A stretch of DNA of 39,644 bases from Planctomycetota bacterium (GCA_021798635.1 JAJZGH010000008.1:1-39644), one strand, 5' to 3'. Counted from the first letter of the stretch, positions 22,999 through 32,096 are shown. Translations and numbers: made by a program. The notes: generated by a model not told the origin, from the letters alone.

Positions 22999-24336
22999 AT
23001 GCTGGACATGCGGTTTATCCGGGAAAATCCCGGGGTGGTGCGCGACGGCGCGGCGGCGAAAAATATTTCCGTTGATCTCGACGGGTTGCTGGAACTCGAT
23101 GCACGGTCACGCGCGTTGCAGCAGCGGCTGCAGGAATTGGCCACGCAACAAAATCGAATTACCAAGGAAATCGGCCCGTTAATGGGTCGGATCAAAGCGG
23201 AGAAAGACCCGGCCAAGCGGGCGGACCTGGAAAAGCAGGCGACGGAACTGCGGCAGCGCCCCACGGAAATCAAGCAGGAATCTCTGGAGCTTCAGGAACA
23301 GATTAAAGCCCTGCAACCAGAGATTGACGCTCGTCTGCTGACCATTCCGCTGCCGCCGGACAGTGACGTTCCGCGGGGAAAATCTGCGGAAGACAACGTG
23401 GAGTTGCGAAAATGGGGCCACGTGCCAAGCTTTGACTTTCCGGTGCACAGCCACATCGAACTAGGGGAAAAGCTGGACTTATTTGATGTGCCGCGCGGCG
23501 TCCGCCTGGCCGGCTCACGGAGTTATTTTCTTACCGGAGCCGGCGCACTGTTGCATCAGGCGGTGCTGCGGCTGGCCATGGATATGATGGTATTTGAAAA
23601 AGGCTTTACGCCCTTGACGGTTCCAGTGCTGGTGCGTGAGGCGGCCATGCGGGGGACGGGGTTTTTCCCGGCCGGGCGGGAGCAGGCGTATCGGGTGGGG
23701 GAAATCAATGAAACCGGTGAAGATGAGCGGTTTCTAACGGGGACCGGTGAAGTGGGTCTGACGGCGTTTTATCTCGATGAAATTTTGGATGAGGCACAGT
23801 TGCCGCGAAAATTGGTTACGCAAAGCACGTGCTTTCGGCGTGAGGCGGGAACATACGGCAAGGATACATCAGGGCTGTACCGCATCCATCAGTTTGATAA
23901 AGTCGAGCAGGTTATTATCTGCAAAAATGACCGCGAGGAATCCATTCGCTGGCATAAAGAGATTCTGGCCAACAGTGAGCAGTTATTGCAACGCCTGAAT
24001 TTGCCCTACCGCGTGATGCAATGCTGCACCGGTGATCTTGGCCCGAAGAACGCCTCCATGATTGATATTGAAACCTGGATGCCATCACGCAACGCCTACG
24101 GTGAAACGCATAGCGCCAGTCGGCTGTATGATTTTCAGGCACGACGGTGCGAACTACGTTATCGCGATGCGCAGGGAAAGGTACAGTATTGCCATACACT
24201 GAATAACACGGTGGCGGCCAGCCCGCGGATCTTAATTCCCATTCTGGAGCTGTATCAAACGGCCGAGGGTGCGGTTCGTGTGCCGGAAGCTCTGCGACCT
24301 TACATGAACGGCATGGAGATTATTACAAAGCAATAA
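22999..24336 (+). CDS. serS: seryl-tRNA synthetase
   Basis: Charges tRNA-Ser (and tRNA-Sec where present). 445 residues. The N-terminal long coiled-coil arm (about residues 25-110, rich in Gln, Glu and Lys) binds the tRNA long variable arm, and the class II catalytic core follows. Motif 2 is STCFRREAGTYGKDTSGLYRIHQFDKVEQ, and motif 3 is HTLNNTVAASPRILIPILE. Two active-site segments differ from the common bacterial form: the TAE motif reads Thr-Gly-Glu (TGTGEVGLT), and the 'EISSCSNC-DFQARR' segment is GETHSASRLYDFQARR. The start MLDMRFIRENP is canonical. It lies nine bases from the next gene. Confidence 0.94.
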   Translation: MLDMRFIRENPGVVRDGAAAKNISVDLDGLLELDARSRALQQRLQELATQQNRITKEIGPLMGRIKAEKDPAKRADLEKQATELRQRPTEIKQESLELQEQIKALQPEIDARLLTIPLPPDSDVPRGKSAEDNVELRKWGHVPSFDFPVHSHIELGEKLDLFDVPRGVRLAGSRSYFLTGAGALLHQAVLRLAMDMMVFEKGFTPLTVPVLVREAAMRGTGFFPAGREQAYRVGEINETGEDERFLTGTGEVGLTAFYLDEILDEAQLPRKLVTQSTCFRREAGTYGKDTSGLYRIHQFDKVEQVIICKNDREESIRWHKEILANSEQLLQRLNLPYRVMQCCTGDLGPKNASMIDIETWMPSRNAYGETHSASRLYDFQARRCELRYRDAQGKVQYCHTLNNTVAASPRILIPILELYQTAEGAVRVPEALRPYMNGMEIITKQ

Positions 24337-24345
24337 GGCGAACGC

Positions 24346-25731
24346 ATGGAAGCACAGGAATCATCGCGGTTTGCGCGGGCGGCGCATCGGGTTGCCATTG
24401 CGATGGTGGCCATTGGTGCGGCCGCAATGTTTGTCTTCGGCGACCGCCCCAGTATGCATGTTCTTCCAGACGGTGCACCCATTCATCATCGCGTTGTCGT
24501 AAGTTATTGGGAAGAATGGACCGGCTTTGAAGGTCGGGCGATGGAACATATTGTCAATAAATTCAATACTTCGCAGCACCATATATTTATTAATATGGTG
24601 GAAGTCAGCAATGTGAATATCAAAACGTTAATCTCCACAGCCGGGGGTGATCCACCTGATCTGGTAACGATCTGGTCGGGGATTATGGGGCAATTTATTT
24701 CCTACCATGCCCTTACTTCACTGGATACACTGCTGCGGCATCATGTGGTAACGGATCACATGTTTGTGCCCTTCGCGTGGAAGCTCTGCGCCCCGTACGG
24801 CCGGCTGTATGGCCTACCCGCGACGACGGACCCCAATGCCCTGTATTGGAACAAGCTGCTTTTCGCCAAAGCGGGGCTGAACCCCAACAAGCCGCCAACA
24901 ACCTTGAAACAACTGGCGGATATGGCTGCACGGTTGACCATTCTCAAGCCTGACGGCACGATTCAGCGCGCCGGGTTTTTGCCCATGGAGCCTAACTGGT
25001 ACGCCTCGGATTGGGGCATTTATTTTGGCAATCATATTTACAATTTCAAAACCGGCTATTTCAGAATTGATACGCCGCAGGAAATTGCGGCGTATCGCTG
25101 GCTGCAGAGCTTTTCCAAGCATCTGGGCTATCAGGAGGTGGACAGTTTTCAAAGCGGGTTCGGGCAATTCAATTCGCCGTTGAATCCATTTATCGACGGG
25201 CAGGTGGCCATGGAATTGCAGGGGCCGTTTCTGGCGAATTTTATTGATCGCAACAATCCGGAACTCATCGGGCATTATGGGGTGGCACCATTTCCCACGA
25301 GTTTTGGTCCGCCGGGCGCAGCGACGTTTGGGGACTGTGATATCTGGGTTATTCCCCGGGGTGCCAAGCATGTGAAGGCAGCGCTGAAGGTGCTGAAATT
25401 TTTTATCCAGCAGAAAAATCTGGAATATCTTAATGACAAGCAGGCCAAGCCCTCCCCGCTGATGAAGACCAGTGCGCAATACATTCGGCGGAATCCCAAT
25501 CCCTATATCCGGGTATTTGACCGCATAGCGCGCAATCCTGATGTGCAGTCACTGCCGCCAAGTCCCATCTGGCCGCGCGTGAATTTACAAATGACCGTCA
25601 TGGCCAATCGTATCTGGATGGGGGCGTCGGTGATCCATCAGCTTCGCCATGCGCAATTTCTGGCGGATCAGTGGGTGCAACGGGAAAATCATCTCGCGAA
25701 GCTGCGCATCCAGCAGGAGTTGCGGCCATGA
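24346..25731 (+). CDS. extracellular solute-binding protein, sugar ABC importer (CUT1 family)
   Basis: 461 residues, cluster D/MalE-like fold (SBP_bac_1). The N-terminus has a hydrophobic segment (VAIAMVAIGAAAMFVFG, about residues 16-32) with no lipobox Cys, so it is a signal peptide or anchor. Typical binding-protein parts are WEEWTGFEG, IVNKFNTSQHHIFINMVEVS, TAGGDPPDLVTIWSG, YGLPATTDPNALYWNKLLFAKAGLNPNKPPTTLKQL and GQVAMELQGPF. The stop overlaps the first permease start (ATGA). It probably binds an oligosaccharide; the substrate is not readable. It starts only nine bases after serS, so partial cotranscription with serS is likely. Confidence 0.9.
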   Translation: MEAQESSRFARAAHRVAIAMVAIGAAAMFVFGDRPSMHVLPDGAPIHHRVVVSYWEEWTGFEGRAMEHIVNKFNTSQHHIFINMVEVSNVNIKTLISTAGGDPPDLVTIWSGIMGQFISYHALTSLDTLLRHHVVTDHMFVPFAWKLCAPYGRLYGLPATTDPNALYWNKLLFAKAGLNPNKPPTTLKQLADMAARLTILKPDGTIQRAGFLPMEPNWYASDWGIYFGNHIYNFKTGYFRIDTPQEIAAYRWLQSFSKHLGYQEVDSFQSGFGQFNSPLNPFIDGQVAMELQGPFLANFIDRNNPELIGHYGVAPFPTSFGPPGAATFGDCDIWVIPRGAKHVKAALKVLKFFIQQKNLEYLNDKQAKPSPLMKTSAQYIRRNPNPYIRVFDRIARNPDVQSLPPSPIWPRVNLQMTVMANRIWMGASVIHQLRHAQFLADQWVQRENHLAKLRIQQELRP

Positions 25732-26687
25732 GTGAGCGCATTACCCGACGTGAGCAGTTGGCGGGCATGGCGTTTGCGGCACCCTATCTTATTGGTGTCG
25801 CGGCGTTTCTGGTTTACCCGCTGGCGATGAGTTTGTATTACAGCTTCTGCAATTACAGCATGTTGCAGCCGGCAATATGGATCGGCTGGACCAATTACCG
25901 GCATCTTTTAACGGACCACGCGTTTCACACCGCGTTGTGGAACACGATTATTTACGCGGCGATCTCCGTCCCCTTTACGCTGGCGTTAAGCCTGTTGCTG
26001 GCGCTATTGCTGAATCAACCCACGCGCAGTGCGGGAATTTACCGCACGATTGTATTTATGCCCTCGCTGGTGCCGCTCGTGGCGTCGGCCCTGATCTGGC
26101 AATGGCTGTTTAATGCGGACAAGGGCCTGATTAATGCGGTGCTTCGGCCGATACTACATACGCTTGGCCGACGGATACTTGCCCCGCTGGCCGGCGGGTT
26201 GGGGGCAGGCCGCGCCACAGTGGATTCGCTGCGGCACCTCACGGCACCGGTATGGCTGGGCGATCCGCACTGGGCAATGGCCGCGATTATTTTCATCAGC
26301 TTCTGGGGCGTTGGCCAGACGGTGGTGATATTTCTCGCAGGCCTGCAGGATGTACCGCGGGAGCTGCATGAAGCGGCCGAGATGGACGGTGCCGGCGCGA
26401 TTCACCGCTTTTTCCACATCACGCTGCCCATGCTGTCACCGGTAATATTTTTTAATTTAATTATGGGGATCATCGGGAGCTGGCAGATTTTTGACATACC
26501 CTACGTGATGACCGGCGGCGGACCGGGGCGCTCCACGCTTTTCTACAGCATGTATATATTTGAAGCCGCGTTTAATCAGCTACGAATGGGGCCGGCGTGC
26601 GCGATGGCATGGATACAATTGTTGATAATTCTTTTCCTGACGGCACTGGCTTTTGCCTCGGCCAGGAAGTGGGTCTACTACGCATGA
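25728..26687 (+). CDS. sugar ABC importer permease, MalF/UgpA type
   Basis: 319 residues with six or so membrane helices. The start is MSERITRREQ, with AGGAG nine bases upstream and an ATGA overlap with the binding-protein stop. The cytoplasmic EAA loop that contacts the ATPase is ELHEAAEMDGAGAIHRFFHITLPMLSP, the classic E-A-A-x-x-D-G-A-x-x-x-x-x-F-x-x-I-x-L-P form. An extended segment of about 55 residues between helices (near LGRRILAPLAGGLGAGRATVD) is somewhat longer than in typical MalF-like UgpA proteins. It forms a heterodimer with the next product. Confidence 0.93.
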   Translation: MSERITRREQLAGMAFAAPYLIGVAAFLVYPLAMSLYYSFCNYSMLQPAIWIGWTNYRHLLTDHAFHTALWNTIIYAAISVPFTLALSLLLALLLNQPTRSAGIYRTIVFMPSLVPLVASALIWQWLFNADKGLINAVLRPILHTLGRRILAPLAGGLGAGRATVDSLRHLTAPVWLGDPHWAMAAIIFISFWGVGQTVVIFLAGLQDVPRELHEAAEMDGAGAIHRFFHITLPMLSPVIFFNLIMGIIGSWQIFDIPYVMTGGGPGRSTLFYSMYIFEAAFNQLRMGPACAMAWIQLLIILFLTALAFASARKWVYYA

Positions 26688-27511
26688 ATCGTAAGCAACG
26701 CCTGCTGACCCATCTTCTTTTGCTGCTGGCCGCCGCAGCGTATGCTGCACCCCTGCTGTGGATGATTGATACGAGTTTGAAGCGGGAAGTGCAGGCGGTG
26801 CAGCTTCCACCCGTGATCATTCCGCATCCGCTTCGCTGGCAAAACTATCGGCACGTGCTAAGCGATCCGCAATTTGATTTTTCCCTTTTTGCGCGCAATA
26901 CATTAATTATTGCGTCCTTGAGTGCCCTGGGGGCGATGTTGTCATCTTCGTTGGTGGCCTACAGTTTGGCAAAAATCCGCTGGCGGGGCCGGGGGCTGGT
27001 TTTTGGCATTGTGCTGGCATCGATGATGATTCCATTTCCGGTGTTCATGGTGCCGCTGTATCGGATTTTTCGGGAACTGGGTTGGATCGGCACGAATTTG
27101 CCGCTGTGGGTCCCGGCTTTTTTCGGCATCCCGTTTTTCATTTTTCTCTTGCGGCAGTTCTATCTCACCATTCCCCGCGAGCTTTCCGAGGCGGCGTTGA
27201 TGGACGGGTGTTCCCACTTTGGAATATGGTGGCGGATTATGCTGCCGCTGACGCGGCCGGCGTTGCTGGTGGTGGGATTATTTTCATTTATGAGCGCCTG
27301 GAATAATTTCCTGGGGCCCTTGGTGTATTTAACGCATCAGAGCAGTTTTACGCTATCGGTGGCGTTGCAGGTGTATCAGAGCCGGTCCGGCGGGACAAGT
27401 TATAATCTGCTGATGGCGGCATCGGTGCTGATTATTGCACCGGTGCTGGTGCTATTTTTTCTGGCACAAAAAACATTTATTCGCGGCATCGCCACCACGG
27501 GATTGAAATAG
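26684..27511 (+). CDS. sugar ABC importer permease, MalG/UgpE type
   Basis: 275 residues with six membrane helices. It has the EAA loop ELSEAALMDGCSHFGIWWRIMLPLTRP and the C-terminal KTFIRGIATTGLK ending typical of MalG-like subunits. The start overlaps the preceding stop (ATGA). It completes a binding protein-permease-permease set. No ATPase gene follows, so a shared MsmK/UgpC-type ATPase elsewhere in the genome is expected (family knowledge). The nearest downstream gene is convergent. Confidence 0.93.
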   Translation: MNRKQRLLTHLLLLLAAAAYAAPLLWMIDTSLKREVQAVQLPPVIIPHPLRWQNYRHVLSDPQFDFSLFARNTLIIASLSALGAMLSSSLVAYSLAKIRWRGRGLVFGIVLASMMIPFPVFMVPLYRIFRELGWIGTNLPLWVPAFFGIPFFIFLLRQFYLTIPRELSEAALMDGCSHFGIWWRIMLPLTRPALLVVGLFSFMSAWNNFLGPLVYLTHQSSFTLSVALQVYQSRSGGTSYNLLMAASVLIIAPVLVLFFLAQKTFIRGIATTGLK

Positions 27512-27660
27512 GAACTACTCCAGGAATTGAGAACCGTACCGCAATAATTTTCGGATTTGCGCTGCCATCCAATACGCCACCACCGGCGGAGCCGACGGCT
27601 TTGTGACGGATGGTAAACCGGGATCCGAGGAAACTCTCGGGGACCCCTTCCTTACCGCGG

Positions 27661-28248
27661 TTACGGAAAATGTAATTGACCGCCGAGTTCCGGATGCTGC
27701 TGTAAATATGTTCGCACCATCGCGAAATAGCTGGTTTCTTCAACGGGTAAATCTTCCAGAGCCAAATCATGGCGCGCTTCCATCACAGAGGCCTCGGTGG
27801 GCGCTTCGATTTCCAAAAAAAAGCCGAACACCGGCATTTCATCCAGTTCCACCAGACAATCGCGGAATTCATAGCTGCGGCGTCGCTTTTGAAACTCCAT
27901 GAACTTCACATACCCCAGCGTACTAAATAATAATTCCGCCATTTCCGGTGGCTGGGCGTAAAAATCAATGGATGGCCGGCTGCTGACCTGGGCCAAAGTT
28001 CGGCGGCCCTTCCACGTCACAACGCTGGGCAGAACCTGACCTTCGCGGGTTATCTGATGTCGCAGCCGCAGTGCGGCCCGAGCGTCGCGTAATTGGCCGT
28101 CGGCAGTGTCAAGAAATATATTTGTTTCCCGAACATCTCGAATATAGCGTGCCCCCGCCGCACAGAGGCGCTGGGACATTTGTTCATAGTCTGGGGCCAC
28201 TTTAAGTTTTATTTCGATTTCATGCGGTGGGGAAGCTGGCGCGGTCAT
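27661..28248 (-). CDS. CYTH-domain protein (class IV adenylate cyclase/thiamine triphosphatase-like)
   Basis: 195 residues forming a CYTH tunnel fold. It has the signature HEIEIKLKV (Glu-x-Glu-x-Lys) at residues about 9-17. The charged strands NIFLDTADGQLRDARAALRLRHQ, VVTWKGRR and EFQKRRRSYEFRDCLVELDEMPVFGFFLEIE supply the alternating Arg/Lys/Glu residues that bind triphosphate and metal. Members act on triphosphates (ATP to cAMP, thiamine triphosphate or inorganic triphosphate). The last strand's FLEIE is intact, so it is probably active. Substrate is unknown. It lies downstream of the FIST gene on the same strand with a 29-base gap. Confidence 0.88.
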   Translation of the reverse strand: MTAPASPPHEIEIKLKVAPDYEQMSQRLCAAGARYIRDVRETNIFLDTADGQLRDARAALRLRHQITREGQVLPSVVTWKGRRTLAQVSSRPSIDFYAQPPEMAELLFSTLGYVKFMEFQKRRRSYEFRDCLVELDEMPVFGFFLEIEAPTEASVMEARHDLALEDLPVEETSYFAMVRTYLQQHPELGGQLHFP

Positions 28249-28277
28249 AGATGGAGTATCCTGAAAGAAATAAAATT

Positions 28278-29447
28278 TTACCGGAACAGAGCGATAATGG
28301 CGGTCTGCCCATGAATAAAATTGCGTCCCCCCACCGGGCCTAATTCACCGGCACAGAAAAATCCCGCCACCGGAATGGCTCCCACCACTTCGCGCAAGGC
28401 CCGAATATCATGATGCGGCGTACCGAAAAGATTCATGCCCCGGCCATTGCAACTGAACATCAGCGCCCCGTGCGGCACTTCCGCCAGCATCAATTCACCC
28501 TGCAACAGCAGCCGCAAGTCTTCATCCGCGGATCGGCCGTCCTGCAGATGAAACCGAATAATCTGGTCCGGCTGGACAAAATCACCGATGGAAATACTGC
28601 CGTCGGATCGATGAATTTCCAGAATGTTGCGGACCAGAAAATCTCCCCGGCCAAAATTTCCTTTCCGCTGATCAATGACCCGTCCGATCAACAGACTTCG
28701 CATCTGGATTAATTCGCGGTCTTCCATCGACAGGCCGGACATCATATCCCGCACCGCGGTCATAGCGGGCTTGCCATCGAGCATTTTGATATTATTTTCA
28801 CTCCCCTGCGTGATGGTAAACGTGGGACCAACCGGCCGACATCCCTGCGATACGACGCAATCGACTTCCAGCGGCCCCGCAAATGACACGCCGATCATGC
28901 CGCTATTAAAGATGTGATCATTAATGGCCAGTCGCGTTTCACCGGGCCTCTGCACGCCGCTGGCCATTCCTCCGACCACGGGGGCATGAGGAAATTCCTT
29001 AGAGCAGGCATCAAGCAGTTGTACGACGGGCGTGGTAAACGGGTCCGCCAGCATGATAAAGAGCCGCAGATTCGGTCCCGCTTCCAAGCGTGCGCGAAGG
29101 GTGCTGTTTTCGCCGAGAAGCTCAGACCATTCCTCATCGGCAAAGCGAAAATGATCCACCGTAACGCCGGGAAGAGAAAAGCCGATCGCCGACACCGCCG
29201 GCTTGCGTTCAATTTCCCGATCCACTCCTAAGACGCTTTCCGCCGTGCAAGCTAAAAGTGTTCGGCAATGCGTGCGTTCCGCCAATCCGCCGGTGATGCG
29301 CGAGAAATCCGCCTGCAATAATGAGGAAACAAAAATGACCAGGAGGTCCGTTGGCAGATCTCCCATTTCCCTGCTGAGCTGATCGGCCAGACTGTCCACG
29401 ATAGCAGTTGGGTCAGTCGCGGCGATAATACCGGAGGATAAGCGCAT
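28278..29447 (-). CDS. FIST domain sensory protein
   Basis: 389 residues made of an FIST N region and a FIST C region. Supporting segments are LLVIFVSSLLQADFSRITGGL, RTLLACTAESVLG, APVVGGMASG, FNSGMIGVSFAGPLEVDCVVSQGCRPVGP, EVPHGALMFSCNGRG and AGFFCAGELGPVGGRNFIHGQTAIIALF. These are characteristic of the family, which is proposed to sense small ligands such as amino acids and is usually fused or adjacent to signalling proteins. Here it stands alone as a cytosolic protein without a fused output domain. ATG 29447 is chosen over TTG 29450; AGGAG lies nine bases upstream. Confidence 0.9.
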   Translation of the reverse strand: MRLSSGIIAATDPTAIVDSLADQLSREMGDLPTDLLVIFVSSLLQADFSRITGGLAERTHCRTLLACTAESVLGVDREIERKPAVSAIGFSLPGVTVDHFRFADEEWSELLGENSTLRARLEAGPNLRLFIMLADPFTTPVVQLLDACSKEFPHAPVVGGMASGVQRPGETRLAINDHIFNSGMIGVSFAGPLEVDCVVSQGCRPVGPTFTITQGSENNIKMLDGKPAMTAVRDMMSGLSMEDRELIQMRSLLIGRVIDQRKGNFGRGDFLVRNILEIHRSDGSISIGDFVQPDQIIRFHLQDGRSADEDLRLLLQGELMLAEVPHGALMFSCNGRGMNLFGTPHHDIRALREVVGAIPVAGFFCAGELGPVGGRNFIHGQTAIIALFR

Positions 29448-29480
29448 CAATAAAAACTCCTGTCCTATCAGCCAGTATAG

Positions 29481-29960
29481 TCACTTGATCATTCGAATGG
29501 TCATCGGGTAGCGGTACATCTGGCCCTGCGACGCTTTGACGGTGGCGATGATGCTGGCGACAAACATGAATATAACCAAGGCAATAACCAGAACAATCCC
29601 GATTACGACCAGACAAAGAATCAGCGAGATAATAAAATATATAAATATCGTGATATGAAAGTTCAGCGCTTCCCGCGCGTTGGCACGGACAAACTCGTCC
29701 GAGGCCGCAAAGAGCATGACCAGCGGCAGAATAATAAGTCCCAAGCCCAGAAGTGCCCCAATGTGCGGCAATGCCGCCAGAAGATAATTATTGTTGGACA
29801 TCGGCGGTGTTGCCGGACTTTGTCCGGCCACATCGGCGCGCGGCGCGGAGCTTAAAAGGCTATGGCACTGGCTACATACCTGATGGCCCTGCCACAGGTA
29901 GATTGTCTCCAACGCACCAACCCCTCGGCCACAATTGGCACATTGAATTTGATCAACCAT
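29481..29960 (-). CDS. DUF4870-type membrane protein with N-terminal zinc-ribbon-like motif
   Basis: 159 residues. The first 35 contain two Cys-x-x-Cys pairs (CANCGRG and CSQCHS), a small zinc ribbon. After a low-complexity linker comes a membrane domain of three or four helices in the DUF4870/Tic20-like style. It has LPHIGALLGLGLIILPLVML and the motif FVRANAREALNFHITIFIYFIISLIL (Ala-x-x-A-L-N-F-x), then two further hydrophobic segments and an ending YRYPMTIRMIK. The function is unknown for the family. ATG 29960 is eight bases from GGAG; an upstream in-frame start at 29996 is less likely. It lies 33 bases upstream of the FIST gene on the same strand. Confidence 0.85.
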   Translation of the reverse strand: MVDQIQCANCGRGVGALETIYLWQGHQVCSQCHSLLSSAPRADVAGQSPATPPMSNNNYLLAALPHIGALLGLGLIILPLVMLFAASDEFVRANAREALNFHITIFIYFIISLILCLVVIGIVLVIALVIFMFVASIIATVKASQGQMYRYPMTIRMIK

Positions 29961-30092
29961 CTGAATATCTCCACGACCGAAAGCAAATTTTAACAAGGTA
30001 ATCGACGGTCCGCCAATTTTCAGCGCCCCGCTGCCTGAATTGCCACTTCTGTGCTACATTATCCGCCGGTTAATTTATATGGGTATTTGAGA

Positions 30093-30788
30093 ATGATGAG
30101 TCGATTGCAACTTGCCCGCTGTGTTGATCATACGGTGCTTAAGCCGGAGGCTGGAGAGCGGGAAATTCGTGCAGTCACTGCCGAGGCGCTGCAATACGGC
30201 TTTGCCGCTGTGTGCGTTAATTCCCGATGGATCAAACTGGTCAGAAGTTTGCTGGATGCGGCAGTTAAAAATGGCCCGGACCATCCGGTGGCGGCCTGTG
30301 GGGTCGTGGGCTTTCCGTTTGGGGCTGCAGATACTGCGGTCAAAGCCTTTGAAGCACAGACGTGCGTGAACTCCGGAGCCGATGAAATAGACATGGTCAT
30401 TTGGCTGCCGGCACTATTGTCGGGAAATCTGGATGTTGCCCGGAAGGATGTGCAAGAGGTGGTGAAGGCAGCAAAAGGCATTTCCAGTAAAGCCATCGTC
30501 AAAGTTATTCTGGAAACCGCGGTCCTTAATGAATCACAGATTGCCATGGGCTGTCAGGCGGCAGGTGAAGGAGGCGCGGATTTTGTAAAAACCAGCACGG
30601 GGTTTCATCCCGCGGGCGGTGCAAGCGTTCAGGCGGTACGGTGGTTAAAACAATATTCCGGCTCACTGCGCGTTAAAGCCTCTGGTGGAATTCGCGATCT
30701 GGCAACAGCACAGGCCATGCTGGCGGCCGGGGCGGATCGACTGGGTTGTTCCGCCGGCGTTGCCATTATCAACAGTTTGCCGCAATAA
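30093..30788 (+). CDS. deoC: deoxyribose-phosphate aldolase
   Basis: Cleaves 2-deoxyribose 5-phosphate to glyceraldehyde 3-phosphate and acetaldehyde, in nucleoside salvage. 231 residues. The expected catalytic residues are present: Asp100 in DEIDMV, the Schiff-base lysine Lys166 in FVKTSTG, and the proton-relay Lys195 in VKASGGI, plus VKVILET. The N-terminal CVDHTVLKPEA is standard. ATG 30093 is used (ATG 30096 is adjacent); an upstream frame to 30051 is not supported. It ends 17 bases before the epimerase gene. Confidence 0.94.
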   Translation: MMSRLQLARCVDHTVLKPEAGEREIRAVTAEALQYGFAAVCVNSRWIKLVRSLLDAAVKNGPDHPVAACGVVGFPFGAADTAVKAFEAQTCVNSGADEIDMVIWLPALLSGNLDVARKDVQEVVKAAKGISSKAIVKVILETAVLNESQIAMGCQAAGEGGADFVKTSTGFHPAGGASVQAVRWLKQYSGSLRVKASGGIRDLATAQAMLAAGADRLGCSAGVAIINSLPQ

Positions 30789-30805
30789 AATAAAGGAGTT
30801 AATAA

Positions 30806-31759
30806 ATGAAAATTCTGGTAACCGGAGCGGCGGGGTTTATCGCATCGCGACTTTCCGTGCGGCTGTTGCAACGCGGTGATCAAGTGGTCGGGCTGGATAA
30901 TTTAAGCGATTATTATCCAGTGGAACACAAACGGCGAAATCTCGCAGATTTAACCGCCCAGCCGGCCTTCACGTTTATCGAAGGCGATCTGCGGGATGCG
31001 GATTTGCTCCTGAAAATTTGTCAGCAACACCAGCCCGAAGCGATTGCCCATATTGGAGCCATGGCCTCCGTGCGTTACAGCGTGGCTAACCCGCTGATTT
31101 ACGCCTCGGTCAACGTGCAGGGCACGCTGAATCTGCTGGACGCGGCGCGGCAAATCGGTAAGCCGCACTGCCTGCTGGCGTCCACGGGATCCGTTTACGG
31201 CCAGTCCACACCCGTGCCGTTTCCGGAAACTGCGGCGGCGGATCGGCCGCTGGCACCGTATCCGGCCAGCAAGCGGGCGATGGAACTTTTCGCCCACAGT
31301 CATCATCACGTCTGGAACCTGCCCGTCACAATTCTTCGATTTTTTAATGTGTATGGCCCCCATGGCCGGCCCGACATGATGCCATGGCATTGGGCCCGGC
31401 AGATCATGGCGGGTGAGGAACTCACGCTGTTCGCGGCCGGCCATCTTAAGCGGGATTGGACTTATATTGATGACATTCTGGACGGGTATATGGCAGCCTT
31501 GGACAGCGGTAACGGGTACCGCGTTTATAATCTGGGGTGCGGCCACCCCGTGGAAAATTTAGAATTTGTCCAGACTTTGGAAGAGATCCTGGGGAAAAAG
31601 GCAAAATGCAAGGCAGTGCCGGCACCATCCTCTGAACCCTCTATCACCTATGCGGATATCACCAAAGCCGGCAGGGAATTGGAATATGCGCCGAAAGTGC
31701 AGGTGCGTGAGGGCCTGGATCGGTTTATCCGATGGATGCGCACCACCGACTTAATCTAA
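30806..31759 (+). CDS. NAD-dependent sugar-nucleotide epimerase, UDP-glucuronate 4-epimerase-like
   Basis: 317-residue short-chain dehydrogenase/extended family enzyme. It has the nucleotide motif GAAGFIA, an LDNLSDYYPVEHKRRNL segment typical of UDP-glucuronate 4-epimerases, a catalytic STGSVYG serine/threonine region and the YPASK active-site motif. Substrate-binding RFFNVYGPHGRPDMM and RDWTYIDDI follow. The family interconverts UDP-glucuronate and UDP-galacturonate, which would pair with the UDP-glucose dehydrogenase at the start of the window. UDP-glucose 4-epimerase or dTDP-glucose dehydratase are less likely given these motifs. AAGGAG precedes the start. Confidence 0.85.
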   Translation: MKILVTGAAGFIASRLSVRLLQRGDQVVGLDNLSDYYPVEHKRRNLADLTAQPAFTFIEGDLRDADLLLKICQQHQPEAIAHIGAMASVRYSVANPLIYASVNVQGTLNLLDAARQIGKPHCLLASTGSVYGQSTPVPFPETAAADRPLAPYPASKRAMELFAHSHHHVWNLPVTILRFFNVYGPHGRPDMMPWHWARQIMAGEELTLFAAGHLKRDWTYIDDILDGYMAALDSGNGYRVYNLGCGHPVENLEFVQTLEEILGKKAKCKAVPAPSSEPSITYADITKAGRELEYAPKVQVREGLDRFIRWMRTTDLI

Positions 31760-32096
31760 CACTCATGCTTTTCTAAGCGCCGTGCCGATAATAGGGTCAG
31801 TAATGAAACGGCTTTTGCCGGAGAACTGATGGCTGATTGACCGCACTGCCGGCACTGCGGAAGCGTACAAGAGAAAGGCAAGATGTGTTGGAAGCTTGCC
31901 AATTCGCGTTCCTACGCGGACAATATGAACTCTGAACCGTTTCCCGGCTTCTAGAAGCCTGTCCGAGTAATGGCCGGGATTGTGGTAGGCGATTACTCGG
32001 ACAGGCTCCTAAGCCGATCGACTGTAAAAAATTCCCGCCGGTGGCTGTCCTGTCTATCATGAGACCGCCTCCGGATCTGAAATTGAGCGAAACACT
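31760..32096. other. intergenic region with a large palindrome
   Basis: 337 bases between the epimerase and kinase genes with no gene recognised. It holds the 16-bp inverted repeat described separately and an AT-rich patch before the kinase. There is no clear ribosome site for the kinase start, which is also unusual. Confidence 0.4.
31956..32007. repeat. perfect 16-bp inverted repeat with 20-base loop
   Basis: AGCCTGTCCGAGTAAT (31956-31971) and its exact complement ATTACTCGGACAGGCT (31992-32007) flank GGCCGGGATTGTGGTAGGCG, in which GCC (31973-31975) and GGC (31988-31990) could pair further. No T-run follows on either strand, so it is not an ordinary terminator. It could be a MITE-like element, a recombination or protein-binding site, or a stable RNA hairpin. 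Confidence 0.8.

Noticed and set aside
27512..27660. Possible prepilin-like or short gene between the permease and CYTH genes
   Set aside because: The leftward frame shows no signal, ribosome site or family motif.
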